Assembly (NCBI GenBank): GCA_026874595.1
Contig: CM049313.1
Span: 62,745,659-62,809,658 of the forward strand
Direction of reading: 5' to 3'
Length of the DNA stretch: 64,000 nt
Source of the DNA: Sipunculus nudus
Lineage: Eukaryota; Annelida; Sipuncula; Golfingiida; Sipunculidae
Shown: one piece after another, positions 1 through 12,830 of the stretch
Position numbering within the stretch: position 1 is the first letter of the stretch
Layout: the number at the start of each line of letters is the position of its first letter
Position numbers and translations under genes: made by a program
The notes under the pieces: model-generated
The model's database searches: none
Seen by the model: only the letters and a program-made list of their open reading frames with translations
Told to the model about the DNA's origin: nothing

Positions 1-1077
1 TCGAGGTAAACTTACACAAATACAAATATCCAGGTAACATTCTTTCATCTTAACAACACTTTCTTCTGAATAGATCAATCTGAATATGTCCGGGTGTCAA
101 TGTCGAGGTAAACTTACACAAGAACAGATATCCAGGTAACATTCATTCCATCTTAACAACACTTTCTTCTGAATAAATCAATCTGAATATGTCCGGGTGT
201 CAATGTCGAGGTAAACTTACACAAGAACAGATATCCAGGTAACATTCATTCCATCTTAACAACACTTTCTTCTGAATAGATCAATCTGAATATGTCCGGG
301 TGTCAATGTCGAGGTAAACTTACACAAGAACAGATATCCAGGTAACATTCATTCCATCTTAACAACACTTTCTTCTGAGTAAATCAATCTGAATATGTCC
401 GGGTGTCAATGTCGAGGTAAACTTACACAAGAACAGATATCCAGGTAACATTCATTCCATCTTAACAACACTTTCTTCTGAATAAATCAATCTGAATATG
501 TCCGGGTGTCAATGTCGAGGTAAACTTACACAAGAACAGATATCCAGGTAACATTCATTCCATCTTAACAACACTTTCTTCTGAATAGATCAATCTGAAT
601 ATGTCCGGGTGTCAATGTCGAGGTAAACTTACACAAGAACAGATATCCAGGTAACATTCATTCCATCTTAACAACACTTTCTTCTGAATAAATCAATCTG
701 AATATGTCCGGGTGTCAATGTCGAGGTAAACTTACACAAGAACAGATATCCAGGTAACATTCATTCCATCTTAACAACACTTTCTTCTGAATAAATCAAT
801 CTGAATATGTCCGGGTGTCAATGTCGAGGTAAACTTACACAAGAACAGATATCCAAGTAACATTCATTCCATCTTAACAACTCTTTCTTCTGAATAAATC
901 AATCTGAATATGTCCCGGTGTCAATGTCAAGGTAAATTTACATAAGAACAGATATCCAGGTAACATTCATTCCATCTGAACAACACTTTCTTCTGAATAA
1001 ATTAATCTGAATATTTCCGGCTGTCAGTGTCGAGGTAAACTTACACAAGAACAGATATGCAGGTAACATTCATTTCA
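1..1077. repeat. 103-bp satellite array
   Basis: Head-to-tail array of a 103-bp unit. The motif TCGAGGTAAACTTACAC recurs at 1, 103, 206, 309 and 721, among others. About ten copies are visible. The first seven or eight are nearly identical, and the last two or three (from about 840) are more diverged, as expected at an array edge. The window begins inside the array, so its true length is unknown. The unit contains no open frame worth reporting. One partial monomer occurs in the paralogous segment at about 19805-19880 and one inverted at about 36395-36445, so the array grew from a single-copy piece of that segment. Confidence 0.97.
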
Positions 1078-4000
1078 TCTGTGTCATGTCCACTTTGTCT
1101 TGGAACATGGATGTACACTTTTCATGATGGCATTTAATAATTAACGTGTTTTGGTTTCAAGATGACCTTATAAATAACATAACGGAGCAAATTGGACCAA
1201 ACAAATTCTTTTTTCTTGAACAATTCTTTAACAGCTCATGGGGCAACATTTAATTATGGTTTTCGTGTTTTAAAGCTTATATTCAGTTAAGTTGTTGTGC
1301 AAAACAGATCAATTTGAACATTATTTATTATTCCTTGTATCTATTATCTGAAAACTTTCCGATTAGCTATCTAAGCAAATCATATTTGCATTCTTTTACG
1401 GGTTAAAACTGAGCTGCTGGTGGTGCTGCTTTCTGTTTTATAATTAAGGCCACCAATGGTCTCTTGCTTCGGGGCCTAATAGATCAATATCCCCACAACT
1501 TAGCTTAAACTTCTTTCATAAGTTGTATGGATGGTACTATGATTTTTTTGTTGGTTGAATCCTTTGACACTGTGTGGTCTGCTGTCAATAATATTAGGAT
1601 TTGCTTGAATTTCAACGCCCTAACAATTAAATATGCTTAAAATGTGTCTGGTTTGCAAATAGAAGCAGCATGTCGCATTATCTATCTTGCCGGTCATCTA
1701 CGAGATGAACGTATATATTTAAATTCATGTAAAATTAGTATAAAATTATTCAGTTTACAGTCTTTCTGTTGTGCTAAACACGCCTCCTGTACTATTATTT
1801 CTTTAAATAAATGTGCTTCAAACATTCAGTATAAATATTCAGATTACATCGTTTGTATTGCTGCGATGATGCAAATTTTTAATGAGTTTTCCATTCAAGG
1901 TTTCTCAATATCAAGATAAAGCTGAGTTTTTTTTAGCTATATACCTAAATAAGCCATATCAATTATTGTATTAAACAATTGATATACAACGTTCGAGGAT
2001 TATTGATTGAGCTAGCTATAGGTGATCAATATAGGTTCACAACTGAGGTCATATTCTAAGGGAGAAAATATACCTATCCTTTAGTATCTATACTATGTAT
2101 TATAATGTTTAGTATATCAAATGTTCTTGCAGGAAAATATTTTTTTATGAATATTGAACATGACTTTTGAATATTTTGATCGCCAAGGACTGGTCGAATG
2201 TTGCTATGATACGCGTCCACAGCTTCTCTTGCAAAGAAACAAAGATATTTATTGCTTATCTCTCTATCCATAACATAAAGTCAAGCTACTAACACCTAGT
2301 CTGCAACAAAAAACTGCTGTGTGAAACCTCTTGACATCAGGTTAAGGTACGTAGACAAGTACCCGCCCACGTGAGCGTAACGTTGACATAGCAGCTATGC
2401 ATATTATGTACTTATTCTCATATTGAAATGGTTATATTTGACCTTGTACTATGTAAGGATGTTTATGCGGAAGGGATACCAGTCTACCAGTGAAAGTGTT
2501 TTGCTATAAATATGATGGAAAAGGGTTTAATTATGGTGGTGTTGCTAAATATGTAAGTAATCAATGAACTCACTTATCAAAGATGTTTATGGCAAAAGGA
2601 TGGAGTTTGACACTAATGTGACTTTTGTATTTTTTACCATCTTAGTAATGTTTATATCGACTATCAATCGAAGCTTGGGGATAAATTATATACATGACTA
2701 CCTGATGGAAGCATTTTACCAGGAGTCATGCAGATTACACAATAATTTTTTTTTTTGTAAAGCTGGTCCAAAGTACAGATAATCACAATAAAAACAGTTT
2801 CTTGTCGGGGCAATTTGTCGGGGGTTATTCATATTTTAACCCGTCTATAAATTATGATATTTCTGTTAAAAGTGTCGTATCCATTGTTGAATATTGTTTT
2901 ATTTCATCAAATGCGCACATAACATACAACTTTATGCTTTCAATATTAAATATCGATAGAAGAGTATTGTCCTGATAAGCGGCGAAAGATGTCTAATCTG
3001 GGTTTTCCCCAGCTACGGCAGGCTGGTAGCAGCTAGGGATAACTTGTTACAATATAGTCTAGGAGCCAGAAGAGGTTTCAGACCGAAATGCTTACCTCAC
3101 AGCCCAGAAAATTTCCATTGAGGCCATGTTTCAACTAATCTTCTTTGTTTATTATCAGAGTGGACGCAAGTGCGAAAAGTGGTGAATTATTTTTGTGACA
3201 TTATGTTTTTTATACACTATTCCGGCGATGAAAATTTGTAAATCTGTGTTCTCAGGATGAGGTAGGGGTATTAAAAATCTTTATTACCACTGAATTATTA
3301 AATATATTATAACCAATTTGCCCCGACATAAATGAGTAAATATTGTTTTAACCTCAAATCGTGCTTTAAGATATTTTGTGAAAGGTCAAAGTCAAAGTTT
3401 TGTGACAGCATATGTTTATACACCACCTTGGCTTTGAAACCTATAGATATCAAACATAGGATAGGGGAAAGGGTTATAAAATCTCTGTAAAAATAACTGT
3501 AAAGTATTTAACATATTGCATAAAATTACCCTTTATATGATACAGAAGGAATTATTCCTTTAGCCTCAAATCATGTTTGATGATAATTTGTTAAAGTTCT
3601 AGGTCACAAGGGGTCGACAAATGCACGGAACGTAATTCTCTTTTATTATTTTGTTTTTTTATACAACCCTTATTCATGCGTGAAAAGTTTGATTCAAGCT
3701 TTCCATTTAAGATTCATAAATACATTATAAGTATCAGTGGTCTGCTACAGCTCTCTGAATTATTACCAGGGAAGATGCAAATGGAAGGTGGTGCAATTGT
3801 TTTGTAACAGCAGGTTTTTATACACTACTTCAGCTATGAAATTCTGCAGATCTCGAACCGAGGATTTGGTAAGTTGTAATAATAATCGTCCTATGAATTA
3901 AACATACTAAAATTATTAAACCTTCATATATGAGCGTAGGAATAATACTTTAACCTGGAGTCATATCTGTGGATATTTTTAGAAAGGTTGCGGTCGGAGG

Positions 4001-4635
4001 GATCAACAGGTGCATGACATTTTATTTTTTTAGTCTTTTTCCCTATTTTCTATTATTTTCCATTATGTTTTATTATTTCTAGGTGTTAATTTTAGATTCT
4101 TTTACTTATAAATGTCAAGTAGTAGGTGCCAGTGTAAAGTCAAGGTTTAATTAAACTCTCTAGCTCTATTGTCATATAGATATGTCAAAAGTGGCCATGT
4201 CTATGAGACAATTCTTATACATCATGCGACGATGTATTGCCTAGGATAAGTCTCATAACTACTTGAAATACTTTAATCAGACACCTCTCATATGAAGACC
4301 TGGGAATCTTGGTTTAGACAAGAATCATACATGAATACATTTTGTGCAAGGTCATAGGTGCATGATATATAGTATCCATTTAAAAGGAATTCTTTTTCCT
4401 GTTTTTAGAGCAAAACTTGATAACGGGCTGTTCCTGCAGGGCAGTTATACCTATTTCCAAAGTTCATTTCAACATATGAGCATGCCGTTTCCTGTTTGAT
4501 TTATGCATTCATGGCTTTTATGAAACCATAGACGCCGTTAGTCTTGAATGTTCGAAACCCATGTAGTTTTGCTACAGTAAACAAAGCACTACCTTTATAA
4601 GATTTCTTAAGATTTCTAAAGGTAAGTGTAACGTT

Positions 4636-4638
<3 letters not shown>
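1078..4638. repeat. segmental duplication, copy 1
   Basis: Colinear with 19880-22965 in direct orientation at high but gapped similarity. Both copies share the stretch AATTAACGTGTTTTGG, the block near 2960/21420 with GGCGAAAGATGTCT, and the end CCTTTATAAGATTTCTTAAG beside a TA microsatellite. Parts also occur inverted at 15000-15240 and 35140-36440. The small open frames here (1644-1919, 2564-2782) are interrupted or shifted in the other copies, so I do not call them genes. Nothing else coding is seen. Confidence 0.85.

Positions 4639-4684
<46 letters not shown>
4639..4684. repeat. (TA)n microsatellite
   Basis: About 22 TA dinucleotides in a row. It marks the right edge of the duplicated segment. 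The paralogous copy also ends at a TA tract (22965-23020). Confidence 0.95.
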
Positions 4685-4690
<6 letters not shown>

Positions 4691-5080
4691 CATCAAAATT
4701 ACATAGATGTGTATTCAGTGTAACAATCTTTCTTTTATAATTTTATTCAAACAATTCATAACTAGACTACATTGCATGCATGTGATGTTAAGAGTTTAAT
4801 GAGGTTCATTAATTATTTGAATAGTTGGTTAGATAATAATTAAGTGGCGGGTTTCTTTATAGCTGAATGGTTTGGTAGGTAAGCTATCGAGTGTCTTTAT
4901 AGTTCAATCAAAGAATTTCAAAGAAGTAGCGGTAACCGTTTGAATAGTACCCCGATGTTTGACTAGGCGGCTTTAGTCTAACTCACTAGTAATGTGTAAG
5001 CATGTAATCATGACACTGGGTAGTTCAGTTTTTCGTTATATACCCATAACTTTGTAGTTAAGAATTAGTTCTTACAGTTT
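4685..5080. other. AT-rich stretch, nothing recognised
   Basis: No open frame, tandem repeat or recognised element end was seen here. Confidence 0.5.
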
Positions 5081-5086
5081 AATAGA

Positions 5087-6249
5087 ATGAACAAAACACG
5101 CCTTCGCGAACTGCTGTGTGCGCACACAAGTAATGCTTTACCAAGCAAGAAATCAGGTATCATCACCAACCGAAGGTATGACGAAATTCTGAAATATTTG
5201 CTCAAAAAGCTCGAGAAAACACCTACAAATCTGAGAGTCGTCTGGCAGAAGCGTATAACAAAAAGAAAAGGATTAAGGTGAGTTAGTTGCCGGTGACTTT
5301 GTTTCACTTGCATGCGACTTACTGGACAGGTTTATCACTGAACTCCCACGACTCCCATGCAGAATACTGGCAGTACACGGCAACAAAGTAAAAATCTACT
5401 CTGTGGTGACTAAGCATGGCATTTTGATGACAAATACAGGGCTTGGGACTTGATGGTATACTCATGGACATTTGAACCAGGTCTGGAACTACGGCTTTTG
5501 CTGAGAGCAGCTGCACGCATGGAACAATCAAACACCAAGTTTTTGAAGAGTTTGTGTAAGTGCACTAGTGGTTGTAAGACATCTAAAAGATGCACTTGTC
5601 GTGACAATGGAATTCAAGGTAGCACACTCTGCCATCCCCAACATTCATGCAGGAACAACTCTACGGAGGCACTGCCCGACAGACCTATTTCACTGACAAA
5701 ACGTGAAGTGAGGACTTTATCGCGTCCAAATGGTTGGCTGCAGGACACACACATCAGAGAAAAGTGACTATAAAGTGACCATGTGTGGAGGAGCTTCATT
5801 ATTCTGTACTCCAACAGAATCTGTCCTGGGACATTCCAGCTGTTCCGGTTTTGTTCAAATTTTGCATGTAAATAAAAATCATTGGATTACCATATCAAAC
5901 ATTTGACAGTTTTTGCGAAATCAAACATTGGACAGCCCAAAAACTGTGTTGCCATCAATGACTCCATGGTAAAGAAATCCCAAAGAAAACTTAGGATCTA
6001 ATCCAAAACTTCCCCAGCAGTCAACACCCTAGGATGCTTGTGATAAACGTCCATAGACAGACAAATGCAAGTGACTGTGGCGTTTTTGCCCTGACCTTTG
6101 CAAAGACACAGCTCTTCGACAATGGCCCCTGCAGCCAAAACTACATTTACCCTCGGCATCATCTCTGTGACAACCTGAAAAAGGGAGTGCTCCCCGACCT
6201 CCCTGCTGCTCTCATCACCAGGACGCCAACAATTCGGTACGAATGCTAA
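5087..6249 (+). pseudogene. relic of mobile-element protein with Cys-rich and Ulp1-like pieces
   Basis: Three separated plus-strand open pieces look like one decayed gene. The first (5087-5281, 64 residues) reads like the N-terminus of integrase-type mobile-element proteins, with a patch 'YDEILKYL' followed by basic residues. The second (frame open 5450-5767) contains a cysteine-rich cluster, CKCTSGCKTSKRCTC, at about 5555-5600. The third (6034-6249, 71 residues) has 'RQTNASDCGVFALTFA', which resembles the Asp-Cys-Gly active-site region of Ulp1/SENP-type (C48) cysteine peptidases. Stops and frame changes separate the pieces and no introns were found to rescue them. Family assignment rests on motif recall and is uncertain. 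It could instead be fragments of two unrelated elements. No promoter was identified. Confidence 0.4.
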
Positions 6250-6600
6250 TTATATAGAGAGCTTATCAATAGGATACTTCTTCAAAACAAACTGTAACAA
6301 GATGTGTTATTGTGGGGATAGTGCATAATTGTGATTGACTCTGAGATCAAATGACTCTGACAGAGTGTTTGCTACATATTTAATTATTCTATTGTCAAAC
6401 TATATATGGTAACTTTGATATTTATGTGGGTATTTAAAAATGAAATGGAGAAACTGATTTTGTACCATATATAACTGCTCTTTAGTAAAATTGTTTGGTA
6501 CCATGGAAGTCACATCTAATGTAAATGAGATTTTTTTTCGCAACAGCTGTAATTACTCTTTGGTCAAAAGTGAACCGCATTAAACTCTTAATATCACACG
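6250..6600. other. no gene seen
   Basis: AT-rich spacer between the Ulp1-like relic and the LINE relic. Nothing was recognised. Confidence 0.5.
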
Positions 6601-8875
6601 AATGCAATGTAGACTTCAATGAAATTATTGATGTAAGGACACGAAAGTGATTTCTAGATCATGTACCCCAGAGTTGGAATCTCTGTCAATTAAGTGTCGC
6701 CCATTCTACCTGCCAAGGAAATTTGGTTTACTGATGTTGACTGTCGCTTATATCCCCCTAGAAGAGAATGCTTTGTCTGCTATCGAACAGCTGTCAAGCG
6801 TTGTGATTGAAATAAAAAATAACAACCCGGGGTTATTAACATTATAGCTGGAGACTTCAACCGTGCCAATTAAAAAAAATGCCTACCGAAATATATAACC
6901 AACATGTTAAATGTACAACACAATATGGCAAGGTTTTGGATCATTGTTACACGACAAAGGTGCGTACAAGTGTCTACGACGCGCCCCGCTCGGGCACTCC
7001 GACCACAACATGGTTCACCTTGTGCCCCAGTATCGCCAGCAACTAAAGCGTGGAAAGCCTATTGTTAAGTCTATTCCACAATGGAGCGAAACCACCATTA
7101 TATCCATACAAGGCTGCTATGTTTGCACTGATTGGTCTGTGTTGTTGAACGACGATTTAAACAAGAGCACGGATGTTGTGGATGATTACCTGGGACTCTG
7201 TCAGGCCCTATGCATACCGCATACAAATGTTACAGAGTACCTGAATAATAAACCATGGTTCAACTGTTCAATCAGACATAAATTGATTGACAGAGACATG
7301 ACTTATTGAAGTGGCGACTAAAACAAATTTAAAAAAGCTAAATATGAGGTATCAAATTCGATAAAATCAAATATACCGAAAGCTGGAATCTGATATACGG
7401 CATCGGATGATTCCAGGCAGCTGTGGCAGCGCATGAAGGCAATTATACCGTACAAATGTAAACTGAGTACTAACCCTATCTCAAAAGATCCGAATCTTCC
7501 TGATGAACTAAACAAGTTTTATGCCCGCTGTGATCGGCCTGTGAAACCCTTTCTGAGAAATCATCATGTGAGAGTCCGCCACCATTTGCTATAGAAACTT
7601 TAGATACCAAGAGAATTCTTGCCTGCATAAACATACGCAAGGCGGCTGCTCCTGATGGTATCACGCCGTGACTGTTAAGAACCTGCGCCTATGAAATATC
7701 TGGTGATCTCATTATTCTTTTTAACTTGTCCTTGCGATCGTGTTCAGTGACAAAGCTCTTTTAAACGATCTGTGATGATTCCTGTCCCCCCAAAAAATCT
7801 CATGAATCATGTTTGAATGACTTTCGTCATGTTGCATTAACTTCTGTAATTGCCAAGAATTTTTCGCAACTGGGTTAAATTTTCTCAAATGCTGTATTGC
7901 AGAAAGCTTTGTTCGCCTATCGTAGTAACCGCTCAACAGATGATGCTGTATCATTAAAAATTTACCGTATTTTAAAACATCTCGACTTACGAGAATCTCT
8001 CTATGCAATCGGTTTATTCATGGATTTCAGCTCAGCCTTTAACAATATCCTTTTCCATAAATTGATCGGAAAACTATCAGAACTGGGTCTTAATATTTAC
8101 ATATGTAACTGGATCTTAGACGTTTTACAAATCGGCCTCAAGTTGTTAAGATTGGTAAAATTATTTCCGAAGAATTGGTTTTAAACACTGGAGCACCACA
8201 AAGTTGTGTGCTTTCACCAAAATTGTACTCCCTATTCACCTATGAATGTGTCCCTACTTCTGATGATTGCCTTATTGTAAATTTTTCAGATGACTCAAGA
8301 GTTTCTGGGCTTATCCGGGGAAATAACGAAAGTGTTTACCGCAATGAAGTTAAAACTTTAACTTCGTGCTGATCTAAAATTAATCTGGAATTAAATGTTA
8401 AGAAAACCAAGGAGATAATAATTGATTTTAGACGGAAGAAAACTAAAATATATCCGGATATCCCTGAGTTATTGACGGCTCGAGGTTGAAATCTTTGACT
8501 CTTTTAATTTTTTTTTAGTAATTTTTATTTCTCCTGATTTGAAGTGGGCCGAAAATGTTAATTACCGCGTAAAGAAAGCACAACAACGTTTATTCTTTCT
8601 GAGGATCCTAAAAGATTTCGGGCTCAGTCAACCGATTATATAAAAGTTTTATCGGGCGGTAATTCAGAGTGTCCTGGCGTTATCAGTCACTGTATGCATG
8701 GGGATGCAGTATCACTGTCGAGTAAAGGGCCGTCTTTGGAGGGTAGTGAGAACAGCTGAGAGGAGCATTGGGATTCCTTCACCCAAAGTTGACTCAATAT
8801 TTCAAACACGATTGTTGAAGAAAGCAAACGACATTATAGAAGACTAGTCATCCGGCGCACTACTGTTAAAAAATG
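6600..8875 (+). pseudogene. decayed LINE (endonuclease and reverse transcriptase relics)
   Basis: Successive plus-strand frames give a broken non-LTR retrotransposon ORF2. 6647-6847 has an endonuclease-like start ('CRPFYLPRKF', 'AYIPLEEN'). 6911-7309 continues the endonuclease with 'LGHSDHNMV', the conserved Ser-Asp-His region. 7897-8184 has reverse-transcriptase motif 'MDFSSAFNNI' (catalytic Asp region A). 8175-8372 has 'NTGAPQSCVLSPKLYSLF' and 'FSDDS', the remnant of the FADD catalytic box. 8373-8875 continues with a connection-like region ('KKAQQRLFFLR'). Many stops and frameshifts make it dead. The pattern fits the Jockey/CR1-like groups of LINEs, but the clade is not assigned. No poly(A) tail or target duplication was found. 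Confidence 0.85.
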
Positions 8876-9487
8876 AAATCGGGGGTTCGCAATAGCTCCC
8901 TATCTGGCAATTCCAAAATAACTCAGACTAGCACATACGCGACAGCCGTTCGGCAATTAAATATATAACTTGCTGCACAATAACCTTGTCAAACAATCTT
9001 AGTAATCGTCTTTTTTCTATACACAATTTTTTATTTATTTTTTTTTTTTATTATTTCATGTTTCATGTGTTAGTTTAAGCAAGCCAGTCAAGCCAAATAC
9101 TATTGCATGTGATGATTTTATATCATATAGCACTAAACTATATCTTATTTCTTATAGTGATTTGTTTCCATAAACACATTTAAATTCTGAGAAATTTTTG
9201 TCTGAGTACAAAAGTCATCAAGATAACAAAATAAAAAAGTATTACTAAAAAAATCGGTTATTGTGCAGACTAAAACGCATCCTCATATGGGCCAAGCCAA
9301 TCGGCCAGATCGCCTTTCAAGTATGAAAATTACTTTTCACGAACAGTCTCTCTGTTGTTTTTATAAAATTATTAAAAAAGTAATAATATACTTTTCGAAA
9401 GAAATTTAATCTCATCATTATTTTGTGAAATGTAGGTAATTTGTAATATTATGCCAAAAAAAAGGAATGGTTCTCAGGCACCGTCAA
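8876..9487. other. AT-rich spacer
   Basis: Low-complexity T-rich stretches (around 9030-9060) and no open frame. Nothing else was recognised. Confidence 0.5.
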
Positions 9488-9740
9488 TTTTAATCCCTCG
9501 TATCAAACATTTTTTATTATGATTTGCATCTTTCAAGAAGATAAAATAATACAATTTTGATACGATTTCCTTTGCTATGAATTGCTTTTTCCTGTTAAGC
9601 CAAAGAAACTGTTATTTTCATGCTTTTTCTGATCATATTTTATTTATCGAAACATACATAAACGGTCAAATATAAAATACCGCCCGCGAGTAGTGATTTC
9701 TGAAAAAGGGCCTCAAAACCATACCTTTTATATTTTTAGC
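9488..9740 (+). repeat. inverted repeat arm, left of pseudogene A
   Basis: The reverse complement of this stretch matches 13045-13293 over about 250 bp with substitutions and small gaps. Matching landmarks are ATACCGCCCGC here against GCGGGCGGTAT there, and TTTCAAGAAGATAAA against TTTATCTTCTTGAAAG. The arms lie on either side of pseudogene A, about 3.3 kb apart. Confidence 0.85.
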
Positions 9741-10261
9741 CTAATGCTTGGAGTAAAATAACTGATATTATGATGTTTTCGTTGAATTTAGCATTTTACT
9801 GGGGTCCTAGTTTTCAAAAGCACACAGGACTCCTAAAAGCATAGATCGCGAATTCGCGTTTTACTATGACCAGAGGGCCGTGAGATTGTTGTGTACACCG
9901 ATCAATCTCAACCAGGTCCTGGTGCTCCTTCATCAAATGCTGAAGGGTCGATTTCAGAGGGGTGGAACCAAAGTAGAAGAGTTTAAATTTGTCAGTTTAT
10001 CTAAAAGAATATCACGCTTTTTAAATACCTTAATACCTTCATGAACGATACTTTAATAGCCCCGTGTCATAATTTGAATATTAAAATATAATAATTTGAT
10101 GTAGTTTTTGTAATTGCCTTTAAACCTTACAGGATCCCACACCATCCTTTAGATCTAATATTTCAACACTCAATTACCAAGAATTGGTAACCATCATCCG
10201 TGATCTTTGACTATTTTTCTGACCCACTGCCTACGCCATATATCTACTCAAACTAATGCAT

Positions 10262-10440
10262 CGAAACCTCGAAGTAAAGACCACCAGTGAGTCGTCTATA
10301 AAGTGGTCCCATGTCCTCTGCGGTCGTTTCATCGAAGTCTCTATAAAGAGCAAAAATAATCGGGACTGTTAACAATTGATCGTTATTTTGTGGTGGTCGC
10401 TAAACAGAGATTGTCCTTGGGCGGGTATTTACTGTACAAG
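10262..10440. mobile_element. MITE-like element, shared with copy B and GPN2 intron 1
   Basis: About 175 bp with 'CGAAACCTCG' at one end and 'TATTTACTGTA' at the other, and internal 'ATAAAGAGCAAAA' and 'GTTATTTTGTGGTGGTCGC'. Homologous copies occur at 25405-25590 and 54130-54308. The copy at 54130-54308 has better inverted ends (ACAGTAAAACCTC against AAGGTTTCACTGT). Because it sits upstream of both A and B, it inserted before that duplication. Confidence 0.7.
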
Positions 10441-10510
10441 CGAAGTAGGGGATCTACAGTAATCAATATGGCTATTAATTCACCAACACGTCAAATAAAT
10501 ACCCTATATA

Positions 10511-10694
10511 CAGTGAAATTTCGTCATGTCATACTTGCTTAAGTCGAATATCCCGCTTATGTCGAAGTTACGTACTCGATATTCTGGACAAAGCTAGTTA
10601 ATTTATAACCAAATTAAACCCGATTGTGTCGAACCTCGGATATGTCGAAGTTTTCTTAGTGTCCCATCGACTTCCACACAACAAGGTTTAACTG
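10511..10694. mobile_element. TA-flanked MITE (pogo/Tigger-like ends)
   Basis: 184 bp from CAGTGAAATTTCG to AGGTTTAACTG, with TA on both sides (10509-10510, 10695-10696). The paralogous region near copy B reads CCCTATATATTTTGTACC straight through, which is an empty site with a single TA. The inserted DNA carries internal repeats of TGTCGAA. The ends resemble Tc1/mariner-superfamily pogo or Tigger MITEs; that family call is inference. It inserted after the A/B duplication. Confidence 0.85.
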
Positions 10695-10735
10695 TATTTT
10701 TGTACCCTTGTGTCTCACTTCAGGTCGTGATCAAC

Positions 10736-12585
10736 ATGGCATCCCAAATTCTGACACCGAAAAAAGATCCATTGAAAGAGAAGACAGACGATGTCACATT
10801 AAATTAAAAAAGTTGATTTTCCTCTAGCGAGACTGGCACGTATCCAGTTAAGGCAACAAGGAAGAAAAATTGGCGAATGAATATACTAAGAACTCTGCCA
10901 ATTTACTGCGCAGAGTTTGGTGTGGTAAGGATTACTTTGTCGTAATCATACTTCCATGCATAACAAAAAATTTGATCCTTGAGTCTGTTTGTCGAGGTAG
11001 TACGTCCCTTGATGCGAGAGTAGCCCAAACCACATATTTTTTTTTTATTTTTCTAAAAAAAGGTAATTTTATATTGTAAATATTTATTCAAAATAATATG
11101 CCACATTAAGGCAATAAGGTCTACATCCGACTATGACCTTTTTCGATTAGACCATTCAAATTGAAAGAAGTTTAATGTGCATCTGCAACATGGAACACTC
11201 CGTTTTACTTTCATCTGGATATAAATATATGTGAAATTGTCATCCCATGCTTGTTAATTAAAGACAAATAGATCGTTCCTTGCAAACAGACACTGCCACA
11301 TCAAGACAAACACACATCTAAAGACGCGAAGCATTAAACAATATTTGTAAAATTACCAATCTTAATTTAGTAATAAATCTTATAGATTTTAATGTTTACC
11401 TTATCTTATTTGGTAAATTGGTATTCTTGCTGATACACAGAAAGCCGAAAATTAAACTGCTTTAATATTTCGGTTATATTTTCTATTCTTAAAAGCATGT
11501 GCTTTAATTTCAGTATTGAATGTGATGATAGTGCGAATATGGGAACACAAGAGCGCCCCCTTTCTGCAGGCGTTTCACTTACTGTTTCCAGTATCTGCAT
11601 TCCTCTGTCCACTGTTAACGGCACCCTTTTTAACACTTAGGCATAGTGAGCACACAAACTCAAGTAATACACCAGGGAAATACTACAGCATCGGAAATGC
11701 GTCAGAGATGTTATTTTATGTTCGGAATGGCTCTTATGTCAACCACTCCATAGCTGATTTGGAAAATCCATTTGATGCGACAAGCGAGGGTGAAAGGAAA
11801 ACGCGTACGAGGTACCGTTAACCTGTGTGGCTACGTATCTTTGGTTGGCGGCCATTCCTTTCATTGTTCAGTTCCTTATGAACAGAAACTGTCAAAAACA
11901 AGGTAAAGAAGAAAAAGCGAATTCGAACAACGGTTCGGGAAAAGTTTCCAATAAAGCAAAACAACGTCTGTGTTGCTGTCATTTCTTCTTAAAAGTCTTT
12001 GCAATCGGTGCTTTGGAAAACAGCTTCTCTGGGATTCTGTTCACTTACGGTATACAGGCCTTGAACTGGCAAACTAGAACAGCAGCTTTCTTATGGACAG
12101 TGCTATCAGCCTGTAATGGAATAGGGAGACTTATTGGTGTTTTTGTGTCAAAATATGTTCCTCCAGCAATTTTACTACCAATAGACTACGCTCTCATTTT
12201 ATCTGCTCTACTAGGTGGCGCTTTAGCAATTCATATTCATCCAACACTACCTTATGCGTATACTGGTGTACACGGTCTTGGTGTGGCCACAGTATTTGCC
12301 TCGAGTCTTTTGTGACCCTATCCGGTGCGTTCACGTCAATATATGTCGTAGGTTATTCAGTAGGGTAACTTGGCGGGCCGGCCTTGACCGCACTTTTGTT
12401 TGAAAAACTAAGTCATGCGTGGTACTGGTACATTCTGTTGATTTTTGCAAGCGCAATTACGTTAATTTACGTTATTTTGCTATTTATGAAGCGACTGACA
12501 GGAGGTTATTCTGAAACAACTGAAATAAATTCTATAAAGGATATGCCCGGAGAGCTTAGTGGTACAAGGATTGGACTCATTTTAT
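10736..12585 (+). pseudogene. MFSD4-like transporter pseudogene A
   Basis: Clear paralogue of the intact gene at 25699-28402. Exon 1 starts at 10736 with MASQILTP but reaches a stop after 23 codons and is then frameshifted; its donor region survives near 10925. Exon 2 is missing: the intron 1 and intron 2 homologies join with only about 70 bp between them near 10985-11055. Exon 3 begins at 11514 after TTTCAG and is open to 11821. There a one-base loss relative to copy B shifts the frame. It is open again at 11827-12315, then a 16-bp deletion near 12306 removes codons still present in copy B. The terminal part (12316-12585) carries further stops. The membrane segments and the 'QALNWQTRTAAFLW' block are still recognisable, so inactivation is fairly recent. 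Confidence 0.93.
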
Positions 12586-12830
12586 AACCAAGCGAGAGGG
12601 ACCGTGAGCAAAGGTCCCTTTAACTTAAGTCTAACCTCTTTTGCTTCATCTGTAAGGCTCTTTTCCATTATCCCGCGGTAAACACCTGTGTGATTTATAC
12701 GCGCGTTTACCGCGATCATGGAAAACGGGCCAAATACCGGTTGCAATTTGTAATAATCTAATTTTTCAGTCCTGATATTTGTCAATATTTTGTATATATA
12801 TATAAGGAGTGTTCTGAGTTACTCATTCAT
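12586..12830 (+). other. 3' flank of pseudogene A, homologous to the copy B 3' region
   Basis: Matches 28418-28690 downstream of the intact copy, for example GGATATGCCC with GAGAGCTTA and CTCTTTTGCT. Contains a short TA run at 12792-12802. Probably former 3' UTR. Confidence 0.7.

Larger units (their letters stand above)
9930..10735 (+). repeat. duplicated 5' flank of transporter pseudogene A
   Basis: Colinear with 24735-25698 upstream of the intact transporter gene. Landmarks are CATCAAATGCTGA, AAAATATCACGC-like sequence and CCGTGATCTTTGACTATTT. The copies differ by insertions: a 184-bp MITE here (10511-10694) and a tRNA-like SINE dimer there. This shows the duplication included the promoter side. 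No core promoter motif is convincing. Confidence 0.8.

Noticed and set aside
1-1077. CRISPR-like appearance of regular repeats
   Set aside because: The whole 103-bp unit is conserved with no variable spacers, and the genome is eukaryotic. It is a satellite.
6600-8875. Active LINE
   Set aside because: Stops and frameshifts occur throughout both the endonuclease and reverse transcriptase regions, and the catalytic box is altered.
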